Below the pieces are notes generated by a model. The model had not been told where the DNA came from. It did no database searches and saw only the letters and a list, made by a program, of their open reading frames with translations. The position numbers were made by a program, and so were the translations under genes. Below, piece by piece: positions 11,500 to 26,554 of a DNA stretch of 64,000 nucleotides. The stretch spans positions 496,001-560,000 of the forward strand of contig NW_027480423.1 of assembly GCF_051401765.1 (NCBI RefSeq), given 5' to 3'. Every line of letters starts with the position of its first letter. Position 1 is the first letter of the stretch. The DNA is from Calliopsis andreniformis. Taxonomy: Eukaryota > Arthropoda > Insecta > Hymenoptera > Andrenidae.

Positions 11500-14013
11500 T
11501 CCACCAGATGGAATAGTTAGGGCCTAAGAAGTCAACGCCAGAAGCATAAAATACGATATAAATACAACAGCTTTTCCATCGTACGAAACAAATAATTGCA
11601 ACCAGTTTGATAGTGATGGTCACTTCTACGTACCGGGCAACCTAGGCTTCACTCTAGGGCGTTGCTCCACCAGATCGAATAGTTAGGGCCTTAGAAGTCA
11701 ACGCCCGTAGCATAAAATATAAAATAAATAGAACAGTTTTTCCATCGTATAAAACGAATAATTGCTACCAGTGTGAAAGTTATGGTCACTTCTACGTTCC
11801 GGGCAACCTAGGCTTCACCCTAGGGCGTTGTACCACCAGATCGAATAGTTAGGGCCTAAGAAGTAAACGCCAGAAGCATAAAATACGATATAAATACAAC
11901 AGCTTTTCCATCGTATAAAACAAATAATTGCAACCAGTTTGATAGTGATGGTCATTTCTACGTCCCGGGCAACCTAGGCTTCACTCTAGGGCGTTGCTCC
12001 ACCAGATCGAATAGTGAGGGCCTTAGCAGTCAACGCCCGAAGCATAAAATACAAAATAAATAGAACAGTTTTTCCATCGTATAAAAGGAATAATTGCAAA
12101 CAGTGTAAAAGTTATGGTCATGTCTACGTTCCGGGCAGCCTAGGCTTCACTCTAGGGCGGTGCTCCACCATATCGAATAGCTACGGCCTTAGAAGGCTAC
12201 GCCTGAAGCATAAAATACAATAAAAATACAACGGTCTTTTCATCGTATAACAGGAATAATTGCAACAAGCGTGAAAGTAATGATCATTTCGGCGTTTCGG
12301 GCATCCTAGACTTAACTCTGAGGCATTGCTTCATCAGATCGAATAGTTAGGGCCTAAGAAGACAACGCCAGAAGCATAAAATACCATATAAATACAACAG
12401 TTTTTCCATTGTATAAAACGAATAATTGCTACCAGTGTAAAAGTTATGGTCATTTCTACGTTCCGGGCAACCTAGGCTACACCCTAGGGCGTTGTTCCAC
12501 CAGATTGAATAGTTAGGGCCTAAGAAGTGAACGCCAGAAGCATAAAATACAATATAAATACAACAGATTTTCCATCGTATAAAACGAATAATTGCAACCA
12601 GTGTGAAAGTTATGGTCATTTCTACATTCCGAGCAACCTAGGCTTCACTCTAGGGCGTTGCTCCAACTGATTGAATAGGTAGGGCCTTAGAAGACAACGC
12701 CCGAAGCATAAAATGCAATAAAAATAGAACAGTTTTTCCAACGTATATAACGAATAATTGCTACCAGTGTGAAAGTTATGGTCATTTCTACTTTCCGAGC
12801 AACCTAGGCTTCACCCTAGGGCGTTGTACCACCAGATCGAGTAGTTAGTGCCTAAGAAGTGAACGCCAGAAGCATAAAATACGATATAAATACAACAGCT
12901 TTTCCATCGTATAAAACAAATAATTGCAACCAGTTTGATAGTGATGGTCATTTCTACGTACCGGGCAACCTAGGATTCACTCTAGGTCGTTGCTCCACCA
13001 GATCGATTAGTTAGGGCCTTAGAAGTCAACGCCCGTAGCATAAAATACAAAATAAATACAGCAGTTTTTCCATCGTATAAAACGGATAATTGCTACCAGT
13101 GTGAAAGTTATGGTCATTTCTAATTTCCGGGCAACCTAGGCTTCACCCTAGGGCGTTGTTCCACCAGATGGAATAGCTAGGGCCTAAGAAGTCAACGCCA
13201 GAAGCATAAAATACGATATAAATACAATAACTTTTCCATCGTACGAAACAAATAATTGCAACCAGTTTGGTAGTGATGGTCACTTCTACGTACCGGGCAA
13301 CCTAGGCTTCACTCTAGGGCGTTGCTTCACCAGATCGAATAGTTAGGGCCTTAGAAGTCAACGCCCGAAGCATAAAATATAAAATAAATAGAACAGTTTT
13401 TCCATCGTATAAAACGAATAATTGCTACCAGTGTGAAAGTTATGGTCACTTCTACGTTCCGGGCAACCTAGGCTTCACCCAAGGGCGTTGCTCCACCAGT
13501 TCAAACAGTTAGGGCCTTAGAAGTCAACGCCAGAAGCATAAAATACGATATAAATACAGCAGCTTTTCCATCGTATAAAAGGAATAATTGCAAACAGTGT
13601 GAAAGTAATGGTCATTTCTACGTTCCGGGCAACCTAGGCTACACGCTAGGGCGTTGTTCCACCAGATCGAATAGTTAGGGCCTAAGAAGTCAACACCAGA
13701 AGAATAAAATACAATATAAATACAACAGCTTTTCCATCGTATAAAACGAATAATTGCTACCAGTGTAAAAGTTATGGTCATTTCTACGTTCCGGGCAGCC
13801 TAGGCTTCACTCTAGGGCGGTGCTCCACCATATCGAATAGCTACGGCCTTAGAAGCCTACGCCTGAAGCATAAAATACAATAAAAATACAACGGTCTTTT
13901 CATCGTATAACAGGAATAATTGCAACAAGCGTGAAAGTAATGATCATTTCGGCGTTTCGGGCATCCTAGACTTAACTCTGAGGCATTGCTCCACCAGATC
14001 GAATAGTTAGGGC
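11291..14013 (+). repeat. 2.7-kb block, copy 1 (offset 3819 bp)
   Basis: About 16 monomers repeated at 15110-17832. The noticed differences are few: GCTTCATCAG/GCTCCATCAG near 12330, GGTCATT/GGTTATT near 12449, GCGTTGCTCC/GCGCTGCTCC near 12657 and CCAGTTCAAAC/CCAGATCAAAC near 13499. It includes marker monomers at 12182 and 13842. Confidence 0.9.
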
Positions 14014-14985
14014 CTAAGAAGACAACGCCAGAAGCATAAAATACCATATAAATACAACAGTTTTTTCATTGTATAAAACGAATTATTGCTACCAGTGTAA
14101 AAGTTATGGTCATTTCTACGCTCCGGGCAACCTAGGCTACACCCTAGGGCGTTGTTCCACCAGATTGAATAGTTAGGGCCTAAGAAGTGAACGCCAGAAG
14201 CATAAAATACAATATAAATACAACAGTTTTTCCATCGTATAAAACGAATAATTGCAACCAGTGTGAAAGTTATGGTCATTTCTACATACCGGGCAACCTA
14301 GGATTCAGTCTAGGGCGTTGCTACACCAGATCGAATAGTTAGGGCCTTAGAAGTCAACGCCCGTAGCATAAAATACAAAATAAATACAACAGTTTTTCCA
14401 TCGTATAAAACGGATAATTGCTACCAGTGTGAAAGTTATGGTCATTTCTAAGTTCCGGCCAACCTAGGCTGCACTCTAGGGCGTTGCTCCACCAGATCGA
14501 ATAGTAAGGGCCTTAGAAGTCAACGCCCGAAGCATAAAATACAAAATAAATAAAACAGTTTTTCCATCGTATAAAACCAAAAATTGCAAACAGTGTGAAA
14601 GATATGGACATTACTACGATCCGGGCTACCTAGGCTTCACTCTATGGCGTTCTTCCACCACATCGAATAGCAACGGCCTCAGAAGTCAACGCCAGAAGCT
14701 TAAATGCAATATAAATATAACAGTTTTTGCATCGTGTAAAACGAATAATAGCAACCAGTGTGAAAGTTATTGTCACTTCTACGTACCGGGCAACCTAGGC
14801 TTCACTCTAGGGCGTTGCTCCACCAGATCGAATAGTTAGGTCCTTAGAAGTCAACGCCCGTAGCATAAAATACAAAATAAATACAACAGTTTTTCCATCG
14901 TATAAAACGGATAATTGCTACCAGTGTGAAAGTTATGGTCATTTCTACTTTTGGGGGCAACCTAGGCTTCACCCTAGGGCGTTGT
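13836..14985 (+). repeat. 1.15-kb block, copy 2 (offset 3486 bp)
   Basis: Copy of 10350-11499, including the marker monomer at 13842. It carries a private A at 14506 (AATAGTAAGGGCC), where most related blocks read T. The same A is seen at 39415 in big-block copy B but not in copy A (23806). Confidence 0.88.
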
Positions 14986-15109
14986 ACCACCAGATCGAAT
15001 AGTTAGGGCCTAAGAAGTGAACGCCAGAAGCATAATATACGATATAAATACAACAGCTTTTCCATCGTATAAAACAAATAATTGCTACCAGTGTAAAAGT
15101 TATGGTCAT

Positions 15110-17832
15110 TTCTACGTACCGGGCAACCTAGGCTTCACTCTAGGGCGTTGCTCCACCAGATCGAATAGTTAGGTCCTTAGAAGTCAACGCCCGTAGCATA
15201 AAATACAAAATAAATACAACAGTTTTTCCATCGTATAAAACGGATAATTGCTACCAGTGTGAAAGTTATGGTCATTTCTACTTTTGGGGGCAACCTAGGC
15301 TTCACCCTAGGGCGTTGTTCCACCAGATGGAATAGTTAGGGCCTAAGAAGTCAACGCCAGAAGCATAAAATACGATATAAATACAACAGCTTTTCCATCG
15401 TACGAAACAAATAATTGCAACCAGTTTGATAGTGATGGTCACTTCTACGTACCGGGCAACCTAGGCTTCACTCTAGGGCGTTGCTCCACCAGATCGAATA
15501 GTTAGGGCCTTAGAAGTCAACGCCCGTAGCATAAAATATAAAATAAATAGAACAGTTTTTCCATCGTATAAAACGAATAATTGCTACCAGTGTGAAAGTT
15601 ATGGTCACTTCTACGTTCCGGGCAACCTAGGCTTCACCCTAGGGCGTTGTACCACCAGATCGAATAGTTAGGGCCTAAGAAGTAAACGCCAGAAGCATAA
15701 AATACGATATAAATACAACAGCTTTTCCATCGTATAAAACAAATAATTGCAACCAGTTTGATAGTGATGGTCATTTCTACGTCCCGGGCAACCTAGGCTT
15801 CACTCTAGGGCGTTGCTCCACCAGATCGAATAGTGAGGGCCTTAGCAGTCAACGCCCGAAGCATAAAATACAAAATAAATAGAACAGTTTTTCCATCGTA
15901 TAAAAGGAATAATTGCAAACAGTGTAAAAGTTATGGTCATGTCTACGTTCCGGGCAGCCTAGGCTTCACTCTAGGGCGGTGCTCCACCATATCGAATAGC
16001 TACGGCCTTAGAAGGCTACGCCTGAAGCATAAAATACAATAAAAATACAACGGTCTTTTCATCGTATAACAGGAATAATTGCAACAAGCGTGAAAGTAAT
16101 GATCATTTCGGCGTTTCGGGCATCCTAGACTTAACTCTGAGGCATTGCTCCATCAGATCGAATAGTTAGGGCCTAAGAAGACAACGCCAGAAGCATAAAA
16201 TACCATATAAATACAACAGTTTTTCCATTGTATAAAACGAATAATTGCTACCAGTGTAAAAGTTATGGTTATTTCTACGTTCCGGGCAACCTAGGCTACA
16301 CCCTAGGGCGTTGTTCCACCAGATTGAATAGTTAGGGCCTAAGAAGTGAACGCCAGAAGCATAAAATACAATATAAATACAACAGATTTTCCATCGTATA
16401 AAACGAATAATTGCAACCAGTGTGAAAGTTATGGTCATTTCTACATTCCGAGCAACCTAGGCTTCACTCTAGGGCGCTGCTCCAACTGATTGAATAGGTA
16501 GGGCCTTAGAAGACAACGCCCGAAGCATAAAATGCAATAAAAATAGAACAGTTTTTCCAACGTATATAACGAATAATTGCTACCAGTGTGAAAGTTATGG
16601 TCATTTCTACTTTCCGAGCAACCTAGGCTTCACCCTAGGGCGTTGTACCACCAGATCGAGTAGTTAGTGCCTAAGAAGTGAACGCCAGAAGCATAAAATA
16701 CGATATAAATACAACAGCTTTTCCATCGTATAAAACAAATAATTGCAACCAGTTTGATAGTGATGGTCATTTCTACGTACCGGGCAACCTAGGATTCACT
16801 CTAGGTCGTTGCTCCACCAGATCGATTAGTTAGGGCCTTAGAAGTCAACGCCCGTAGCATAAAATACAAAATAAATACAGCAGTTTTTCCATCGTATAAA
16901 ACGGATAATTGCTACCAGTGTGAAAGTTATGGTCATTTCTAATTTCCGGGCAACCTAGGCTTCACCCTAGGGCGTTGTTCCACCAGATGGAATAGCTAGG
17001 GCCTAAGAAGTCAACGCCAGAAGCATAAAATACGATATAAATACAATAACTTTTCCATCGTACGAAACAAATAATTGCAACCAGTTTGGTAGTGATGGTC
17101 ACTTCTACGTACCGGGCAACCTAGGCTTCACTCTAGGGCGTTGCTTCACCAGATCGAATAGTTAGGGCCTTAGAAGTCAACGCCCGAAGCATAAAATATA
17201 AAATAAATAGAACAGTTTTTCCATCGTATAAAACGAATAATTGCTACCAGTGTGAAAGTTATGGTCACTTCTACGTTCCGGGCAACCTAGGCTTCACCCA
17301 AGGGCGTTGCTCCACCAGATCAAACAGTTAGGGCCTTAGAAGTCAACGCCAGAAGCATAAAATACGATATAAATACAGCAGCTTTTCCATCGTATAAAAG
17401 GAATAATTGCAAACAGTGTGAAAGTAATGGTCATTTCTACGTTCCGGGCAACCTAGGCTACACGCTAGGGCGTTGTTCCACCAGATCGAATAGTTAGGGC
17501 CTAAGAAGTCAACACCAGAAGAATAAAATACAATATAAATACAACAGCTTTTCCATCGTATAAAACGAATAATTGCTACCAGTGTAAAAGTTATGGTCAT
17601 TTCTACGTTCCGGGCAGCCTAGGCTTCACTCTAGGGCGGTGCTCCACCATATCGAATAGCTACGGCCTTAGAAGCCTACGCCTGAAGCATAAAATACAAT
17701 AAAAATACAACGGTCTTTTCATCGTATAACAGGAATAATTGCAACAAGCGTGAAAGTAATGATCATTTCGGCGTTTCGGGCATCCTAGACTTAACTCTGA
17801 GGCATTGCTCCACCAGATCGAATAGTTAGGGC
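15110..17832 (+). repeat. 2.7-kb block, copy 2 (offset 3819 bp)
   Basis: Copy of 11291-14013 shifted by 23 monomers plus one base. Its right part lies inside copy A of the 15.6-kb block, so this duplication precedes the large one. Its private GCGCTGCTCC (near 16477) is carried into copy B near 32086. Confidence 0.9.
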
Positions 17833-18462
17833 CCAAGAAGACAACGCCAGAAGCATAAAATACCATATAAATACAACAGTTTTTCCATTGTATAAAACGA
17901 ATAATTGCTACCAGTGTAAAAGTTATGGTTATTTCTACGTTCCGGGCAACCTAGGCTACACCCTAGGGCGTTGTTCCACGAGATTGAATAGTTAGGGCCT
18001 AAGAAGTGAACGCCAGAAGCATAAAATACAATATAAATACAACAGTTTTTCCATCGTATAAAACGAATAATTGCAACCAGTGTGAAAGTTATGGTCATTT
18101 CTACATTCCGAGCAAACTAGGCTTCACTCTAGGGCGTTGCTCCAACAGATTGAATAGTTAGGGCCTTAGAAGACAACGCCCGAGGCATAAAATGCAATAA
18201 AAATAGAACAGTTTTTCCATCATATAACAGGAATAATTGCAACCAGTTTGAAAGTGACGGCCAATTCTACGTTCCGGGCAACCTATGCTTCACTCTATTG
18301 CGTCGCTCCACCAGATCGAATAGTTAGTACCTTAGAAGTCAACGCCAGAAGCATAAAATACAATATAAATACAACAGTTTTTCCATCGTATAAAACGAAT
18401 AATTGCAACCAGTGTGCAAGTTATGGTCATTTCTACATTCTGAGCAACCTAGGACTCACTCT

Positions 18463-20360
18463 AGGGCGTTGTTCCACCAGATTGAATAGTTAGGGCCTAA
18501 GAAGTGAACGCCAGAAGCATAAAATACAATATAAATACAACAGTTTTTCCATCGTATAAAACGAATAATTGCAACCAGTGTGAAAGTTATGGTCATTTCT
18601 ACATACCGGGCAACCTAGGATTCAGTCTAGGGCGTTGCTACACCAGATCGAATAGTTAGGGCCTTAGAAGTCAACGCCCGTAGCATAAAATGCAAAATAA
18701 ATACAACAGTTTTTCCATCGTATAAAACGGATAATTGCTACCAGTGTGAAAGTTATGGTCATTTCTAAGTTCCGGCCAACCTAGGCTGCACTCTAGGGCG
18801 TTGCTCCACCAGATCGAATAGTTAGGGCCTTAGAAGTCAACGCCCGAAGCATAAAATACAAAATAAATAAAACAGTTTTTCCATCGTATAAAACCAAAAA
18901 TTGCAAACAGTGTGAAAGATATGGACATTACTACGATCCGGGCTACCTAGGCTTCACTCTATGGCGTTCTTCCACCACATCGAATTGCAACGGCCTCAGA
19001 AGTCAACGCCAGAAGCTTAAATGCAATATAAATATAACAGTTTTTGCATCGTGTAAAACGAATAATAGCAACCAGTGTGAAAGTTATTGTCACTTCTACG
19101 TACCGGGCAACCTAGGCTTCACTCTAGGGCGTTGCTCCACCAGATCGAATAGTTAGGGCCTTAGAAGTCAACGCCCGTAGCATAAAATATAAAATAAATA
19201 GAACAGTTTTTCCATCGTATAAAACGAATAATTGCTACCAGTGTGAAAGTTATGGTCACTTCTACGTACCGGGCAACCTAGGCTTCACCCTAGGGCGTTG
19301 TACCACCAGATCGAATAGTTAGGGCCTAAGAAGTGAACGCCAGAAGCATAAAATACGATATAAAAACAACAGCTTTTCCATCGTATAAAACAAATAATTG
19401 CTACCAGTGTAAAAGTTATGGTCATTTCTACGTTCCGGGCAGCCTAGGCTTCACTCTAGGGCGGTGCTCCACCATATCGAATAGCTACGGCCTTAGAAGC
19501 CTACGCCTGAAGCATAAAATACAATAAAAATACAACGGTCTTTTCATCGTATAACAGGAATAATTGCAACAAGCGTGAAAGTAATGATCATTTCGGCGTT
19601 TCGGGCATCCTAGACTTAACTCTGAGTCACTGCTCCACCAGAGCGAATAGTTAGGGCCCAAGAAGTCAACGCCAGAAGCATAAAACACCATATAAATACA
19701 ACAGTTTTTCCATTGTATAAAACGAATAATTGCCACCAGTGTAAAAGTTATGGTCATTTCTACATTCCGAGCAACCTAGGCTTCACTCTAGGGCGTTCCT
19801 CCAACAGATTGAATAGTTAGGGCCTTAGAAGACAACGCCCGAAGCATAAAATGCAATAAAAATACAACAGTTTTTCCATCGTATATAACGAATAATTGCT
19901 ACCAGTGTGAAAGTTATGGTCATTTCTACTTTCCGAGCAATCTAGGCTTCACCCTAGGTCGTTGTACAACCAGATCGAATAGTTAGGGCCTAAGAAGTGA
20001 ACGCCAGAAGCATAAAATACGATATAAATAAAACAGCTTTTCCATCGTATAAAACAAATAATTGCAACCAGTTTGATAGTGATGGTCATTTCTACGTACC
20101 GGGCAACCTAGGCTTCACTCTAGGGCGTTGCTCCACCAGATCGAATAGTTAGGTCCTTAGAAGTCAACGCCCGTAGCATAAAATACAAAATAAATACAAC
20201 AGTTTTTCCATCGTATAAAACGGATAATTGCTACCAGTGTGAAAGTTATGGTCATTTCTACTTTTGGGGGCGACCTAGGCTTCACCCTAGGGCGTTGTTC
20301 CACCAGATGGAATAGTTAGGGCCTAAGAAGTCAACGCCAGAAGCATAAAATACGATATAA
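18463..20360 (+). repeat. 1.9-kb block, copy 2 (offset 10459 bp)
   Basis: Copy of 8004-9901, with small changes such as CACATCGAATTGC near 18981 and TGAGTCACTGC near 19623. The match ends where AAATACAAC becomes AAATGCAATAAC. It lies inside big-block copy A and is therefore repeated once more near 34072-35969. Confidence 0.85.
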
Positions 20361-21614
20361 ATGCAATAACTTTTCCATCGTACGAAACAAATAATTGCAA
20401 CCAGTTTGGTAGTGATGTTCACTTCTACGTACCGGGCAACCTAGGCTTCACTCTAGGGCGTTGCTTCACCAGATCGAATAGTTAGGGCCTTAGAAGTCAA
20501 CGCCAGAAGCATAAAATACAATATAAATACAACAGTTTTTCCATCGTATAAAACGAATAATTGCAACCAGTGTGCAAGTTATGGTCATTTCTACATTCTG
20601 AGCAACCTAGGACTCACTCTAGGGCGTTGCTCCACCAGATCGAATAGTTAGGTCCTTAGAAGTAAACGCCAGAAGCATAAAATACGATATAAATACAACA
20701 GCTTTTCCATCGTATAAAACGAATAATTGCAACCAGTGTGAAAGTAATGGTCATTTCTACTTTCCGAGCACTCTAGGCGTCACTCTAGGGCGTTGCTTCA
20801 CCACATCTAATAGCTACGGCCTTAGAAGTCAACGCCAGAGGCATAAAGTACAATATAAATACAACAGAGTTTCCATCGTATAAAACGAATAATTGCAACC
20901 AGTGTGAAAGTTATGGTCATTTCTACATTCCGAGCAACCTAGGATTCACTCTAGGGCGTTGCTCCACCAGATCGAATAGTTAGGTCCTTAGAAGTAAACG
21001 CCAGAAGCATAAAATACGATATAAATGCAACAGCGTTTCCATCGTATAAAACGAATAATTGCAACAAGTGTGAAAGTTATGGTCATTTCTACATTCCGAG
21101 CAACCTAGGATTCACTCTAGGGCGTTGCTCCACCAGATGGAATAGTTAGGTCCTTACAAGTAAACGCCAGAAGCATAAAATACGATATAAATACAACAGC
21201 GTTTCCATCGTATAAAACGAATAATTGCAACCAGTGTGAAAGTTATGGTCATTTCTATATTCCGAGCAACCTAGAATTCACTATAGGGCGTTGCTCCACC
21301 AGATCGAATAGTTAGGTCCTTAGAAGTAAACGCCAGAAGCATAAAATACGATATAAATGCAACAGCTTTTCCATCGTATAAAAGGAATAATTGCAAACAG
21401 TGTGAAAGTAATGGTCATTTCTACGTTCCGGGCAAGCTAGGCTTCACCCTAGGCTGTTGTTCCACCAGATCGAATAGCTAGGGCCTAAGAAGAGAACGCC
21501 AGAAGCATAAAATGCAATAAAAATACAACAGTTTTTCCATCGTATAACAAGATTAATTGCAACCAGTTTGAAAGTGATGGCCAATTCTACTTTCCGAGCA
21601 ACCTAGGCTTCACC

Positions 21615-21780
21615 CTAGGGCGTTGCTCCTACAGATTGAATAGTTAGGGCCTTAGAAGTCAACGCCCGAACCATAAAATGCAAAAAAAAATACAACAGTG
21701 TTTCCATCATATAACAGGAATAATTGCAACCAGTTTGGAAGTGATGGCCAATTCTACGTTCCGGGCAACCTAGGCTTCCC
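21615..21780 (+). repeat. Poly-A monomer class (A8/A9 tract), early copy
   Basis: In this class the consensus CAATATAAATAC is replaced by CAAAAAAAATAC, giving a run of eight A (nine at 21682 and its copy at 37291). It is absent before about 21600 and becomes frequent to the right, near 28988, 30150, 31314, 48087, 51241 and throughout 56-64 kb. It is the first-class partner of most dimers in the right-hand higher-order repeat. Confidence 0.8.
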
Positions 21781-24700
21781 TCTAGGGCGTTGCTCCACCA
21801 GATCGAATAGTTCGCCGCCTTAGAAGTCAACGCCAGAAGCATAAAATACAATTTAAATGAAACAGTTTTGCCATCGTATAAAACAAATAATTTCAACCAG
21901 TATGAAACTTATGGTCATTTCTACTTTCCGATCAACCTAGGCTTCACCCTAGGGCGTTGCTCCAACGGATTGAATAGTCAGGGCCTTAGAAGTCAACGCC
22001 CGAACCCATAAAATGCAATTAAAATACAACAGTGTTTCCATCACATAACAGGAATAATTGCAACCAGTTTGAAAGTGATGGCCAACTCTACGTTCCGAGC
22101 AACCTAGGCTTCACTCTAGGGAGTTGCTCCACCAGATCGAATAGTTAGTGCCTTAGAAGTCAACGCCGGAAGCATAAAATACAATATAAATACAACAGTT
22201 TTTCCATCGTATAAAACGAATAATTGCAACCAGTTTGAAAGTGATGGCCAATTCTACCTACCGGGCAACCTAGGCTTCACTCTAGGGCGTTGCTCCACCA
22301 GATCGAATAGTTAGTGCCTTAGAAGTCAACGCCAGAAGCATAAAATACGAAATAAATACAACAGCTTTTCCATCGTATAAAAGGAATAATTGCAAACAGT
22401 GTGAAAGTAATGGTCATTTCTACCTTCCGGGCAACCTAGGCTTCACCCAAGGGCGTTGCTCCACCAGATCAAACAGTTAGGGCCTTAGAAGTCAACGCCC
22501 GAAGCATAAAATATAAAATAAATAGAACAGTTTTTCCATCGTATAAAACGAATAATTGCTACCAGTGTGAAAGTTATGGTCGCTTCTACGTTCCGGGCAA
22601 CCTAGGCTTCACCCTAGGGCGTTGTTCCACCAGATGGAATAGTTAGGGCCTAAGAAGTCAACGCCAGAAGCATAAAATACGATATAAATACAACAGCTTT
22701 TCCATCGTATAAAACTAATAATTGCAACCAGTTTGATAGTGATGGTCATTTCTACGTACTGGGCAACCTAGGCTTCACTCTAGGGCGTTGCTCCACCAGA
22801 TCGAATAGTGAGGGCCTTAGAAGTCAACGCCCGAAGCATAAAATACAAAATAAATAGAACAGTTTTTCCATCGTATAAAAGGAATAATTGCAAACAGTGT
22901 GAAAGTAATGGTCATTTCTACGTTCCGGGCAACCTAGGCTACACGCTAGGGCGTTGTTCCACCAGATCGAATAGTTAGGGCCTAAGAAGTCAACACCAGA
23001 AGAATAAAATACAATATAAATACAACAGCTTTTCCATCGTATAAAACGAATAATTGCTACCAGTGTAAAAGTTATGGTCATTTCTACGTTCCGGGCAGCC
23101 TAGGCTTCACTCTAGGGCGGTGCTCCACCATATCGAATAGCTGCGGCCTTAGAAGCCTACGCCTGAAGCATAAAATACATTAAAAATACAACGGTCTTTT
23201 CATCGTATAACAGGAATAATTGCAACAAGCGTGAAAGTAATGATCATTTCGGCGTTTCGGGCATCCTAGACTTAACTCTGAGGCATTGCTCCACCAGATC
23301 GAATAGTTAGGGCCTAAGAAGACAACGCCAGAAGCATAAAATACCATATAAATACAACAGTTTTTTCATTGTATAAAACGAATTATTGCTACCAGTGTAA
23401 AAGTTATGGTCATTTCTACGCTCCGGGCAACCTAGGCTACACCCTAGGGCGTTGTTCCACCAGATTGAATAGTTAGGGCCTAAGAAGTGAACGCCAGAAG
23501 CATAAAATACAATATAAATACAACAGTTTTTCCATCGTATAAAACGAATAATTGCAACCAGTGTGAAAGTTATGGTCATTTCTACATACCGGGCAACCTA
23601 GGATTCAGTCTAGGGCGTTGCTACACCAGATCGAATAGTTAGGGCCTTAGAAGTCAACGCCCGTAGCATAAAATACAAAATAAATACAACAGTTTTTCCA
23701 TCGTATAAAACGGATAATTGCTACCAGTGTGAAAGTTATGGTCATTTCTAAGTTCCGGCCAACCTAGGCTGCACTCTAGGGCGTTGCTCCACCAGATCGA
23801 ATAGTTAGGGCCTTAGAAGTCAACGCCCGAAGCATAAAATACAAAATAAATAAAACAGTTTTTCCATCGTATAAAACCAAAAATTGCAAACAGTGTGAAA
23901 GATATGGACATTACTACGATCCGGGCTACCTAGGCTTCACTCTATGGCGTTCTTCCACCACATCGAATAGCAACGGCCTCGGAAGTCAACGCCAGAAGCT
24001 TAAATGCAATATAAATATAACAGTTTTTGCATCGTGTAAAACGAATAATAGCAACCAGTGTGAAAGTTATTGTCACTTCTACGTACCGGGCAACCTAGGC
24101 TTCACTCTAGGGCGTTGCTCCACCAGATCGAATAGTTAGGGCCTTAGAAGTCAACGCCCGTAGCATAAAATATAAAATAAATAGAACAGTTTTTCCATCG
24201 TATAAAACGAATAATTGCTACCAGTGTGAAAGTTATGGTCACTTCTACGTACCGGGCAACCTAGGCTTCACCCTAGGGCGTTGTACCACCAGATCGAATA
24301 GTTAGGACCTAAGAAGTGAACGCCAGAAGCATAAAATACGATATAAATACAACAGCTTTTCCATCGTATAAAACAAATAATTGCTACCAGTGTAAAAGTT
24401 ATGGTCATTTCTACGTTCCGGGCAGCCTAGGCTTCACTCTAGGGCGGTGCTCCACCGTATCGAATAGCTACGGCCTTAGAAGCCTACGCCTGAAGCATAA
24501 AATACAATAAAAATACAACGGTCTTTTCATCGTATAACAGGAATAATTGCAACAAGCGTGAAAGTAATGATCATTTCGGCGTTTCGGGCATCCTAGACTT
24601 AACTCTGAGGCACTGCTCCACCAGAGCGTATAGTTAGGGCCCAAGAAGTCAACGCCAGAAGCATAAAACACCATATAAATACAACAGTTTTTCCATTGTA

Positions 24701-26554
24701 TAAAACGAATAATTGCCACCAGTGTAAAAGTTATGGTCATTTCTACATTCCGAGCAACCTAGGCTTCACTCTAGGGCGTTCCTCCAACAGATTGAATAGT
24801 TAGGGCCTTAGAAGACAACGCCCGAAGCATAAAATGCAATAAAAATACAACAGTTTTTCCATCGTATATAACGAATAATTGCTACCAGTGTGAAAGTTAT
24901 GGTCATTTCTACTTTCCGAGCAACCTAGGCTTCACCCTAGGGCGTTGTACAACCAGATCGAATAGTTAGGGCCTAAGAAGTCAACGCCCGTAGCATAAAA
25001 TACAAAATAAATACAACAGTTTTTCCATCGTATAAAACGGATAATTGCTACCAGTGTGAAAGTTATGGTCATTTCTACTTTTGGGGGCAACCTAGGCCTC
25101 ACCCTAGGGCGTTGTTCCACCAGATGGAATAGTTAGGGCCTAAGAAGTCAACGCCAGAAGCATAAAATACGATATAAATACAACAGCTTTTCCATCGTAC
25201 GAAACAAATAATTGCAACCAGTTTGATAGTGATGGTCACTTCTACGTACCGGGCAACCTAGGCTTCACTCTAGGGCGTTGCTCCACCAGATCGAATAGTT
25301 AGGGCCTTAGAAGTCAACGCCCGTAGCATAAAATATAAAATAAATAGAACAGTTTTTCCATCGTATAAAACGAATAATTGCTACCAGTGTGAAAGTTATG
25401 GTCACTTCTACGTTCCGGGCAACCTAGGCTTCACCCTAGGGCGTTGTACCACCAGATCGAATAGTTAGGGCCTAAGAAGTAAACGCCAGAAGCATAAAAT
25501 ACGATATAAATACAACAGCTTTTCCATCGTATAAAACAAATAATTGCAACCAGTTTGATAGTGATGGTCATTTCTACGTCCCGGGCAACCTAGGCTTCAC
25601 TCTAGGGCGTTGCTCCACCAGATCGAATAGTGAGGGCCTTAGAAGTCAACGCCCGAAGCATAAAATACAAATTAAATAGAACAGTTTTTCCATCGTATAA
25701 AAGGAATAATTGCAAACAGTGTAAAAGTTATGGTCATTTCTACGTTCCGGGCAGCCTAGGCTTCACTCTAGGGCGGTGCTCCACCATATCGAATAGCTAC
25801 GGCCTTAGAAGCCTACGCCTGAAGCATAAAATACAATAAAAATACAACGGTCTTTTCATCGTATAACAGGAATAATTGCAACAAGCGTGAAAGTAATGAT
25901 CATTTCGGCGTTTCGGGCACCCTAGACTTAGCTCTGAGGCATTGCTCCATCAGATCGAATAGTTAGGGCCTAAGAAGACAACGCCAGAAGCATAAAATAC
26001 CATATAAATACAACAGTTTTTCCATTGTATAAAACGAATAATTGCTACCAGTGTAAAAGTTATGGTCATTTCTACGTTCCGGGCAACCTAGGCTACACCC
26101 TAGGGCGTTGTTCCACCAGATTGAATAGTTAGGGCCTAAGAAGTGAACGCCAGAAGCATAAAATACAATATAAATACAACAGATTTTCCATCGTATAAAA
26201 CGAATAATTGCAACCAGTGTGAAAGTTATGGTCATTTCTACATTCCGAGCAACCTAGGCTTCACTCTAGGGCGTTGCTCCAACTGATTGAATAGGTAGGG
26301 CCTTAGAAGACAACGCCCGAAGCATAAAATGCAATAAAAATAGAACAGTTTTTCCAACGTATATAACGAATAATTGCTACCAGTGTGAAAGTTATGGTCA
26401 TTTCTACTTTCCGAGCAGCCTAGGCTTCACCCTAGGGCGTCGTACCACCAGATCGAGTAGTTAGTGCCTAAGAAGTGAACGCCAGAAGCATAAAATACGA
26501 TATAAATACAACAGCTTTTCCATCGTATAAAACAAATAATTGCAACCAGTTTGA

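Larger units (their letters stand above)
5709..16310. repeat. Mosaic domain with nested block duplications and marker monomers
   Basis: About 64 monomers in which blocks of 1.1 to 2.7 kb recur at offsets 2655, 3486 and 3819 bp, so the same monomer strings appear in several orders. It is punctuated by the diverged marker monomer at 5709, 7701, 9027, 10356, 12182, 13842 and 16001. A recurrent local variant, CTTTTGGGGGCAACC, stands near 9800, 11461, 14947 and 15287. No genes are seen. Confidence 0.85.
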
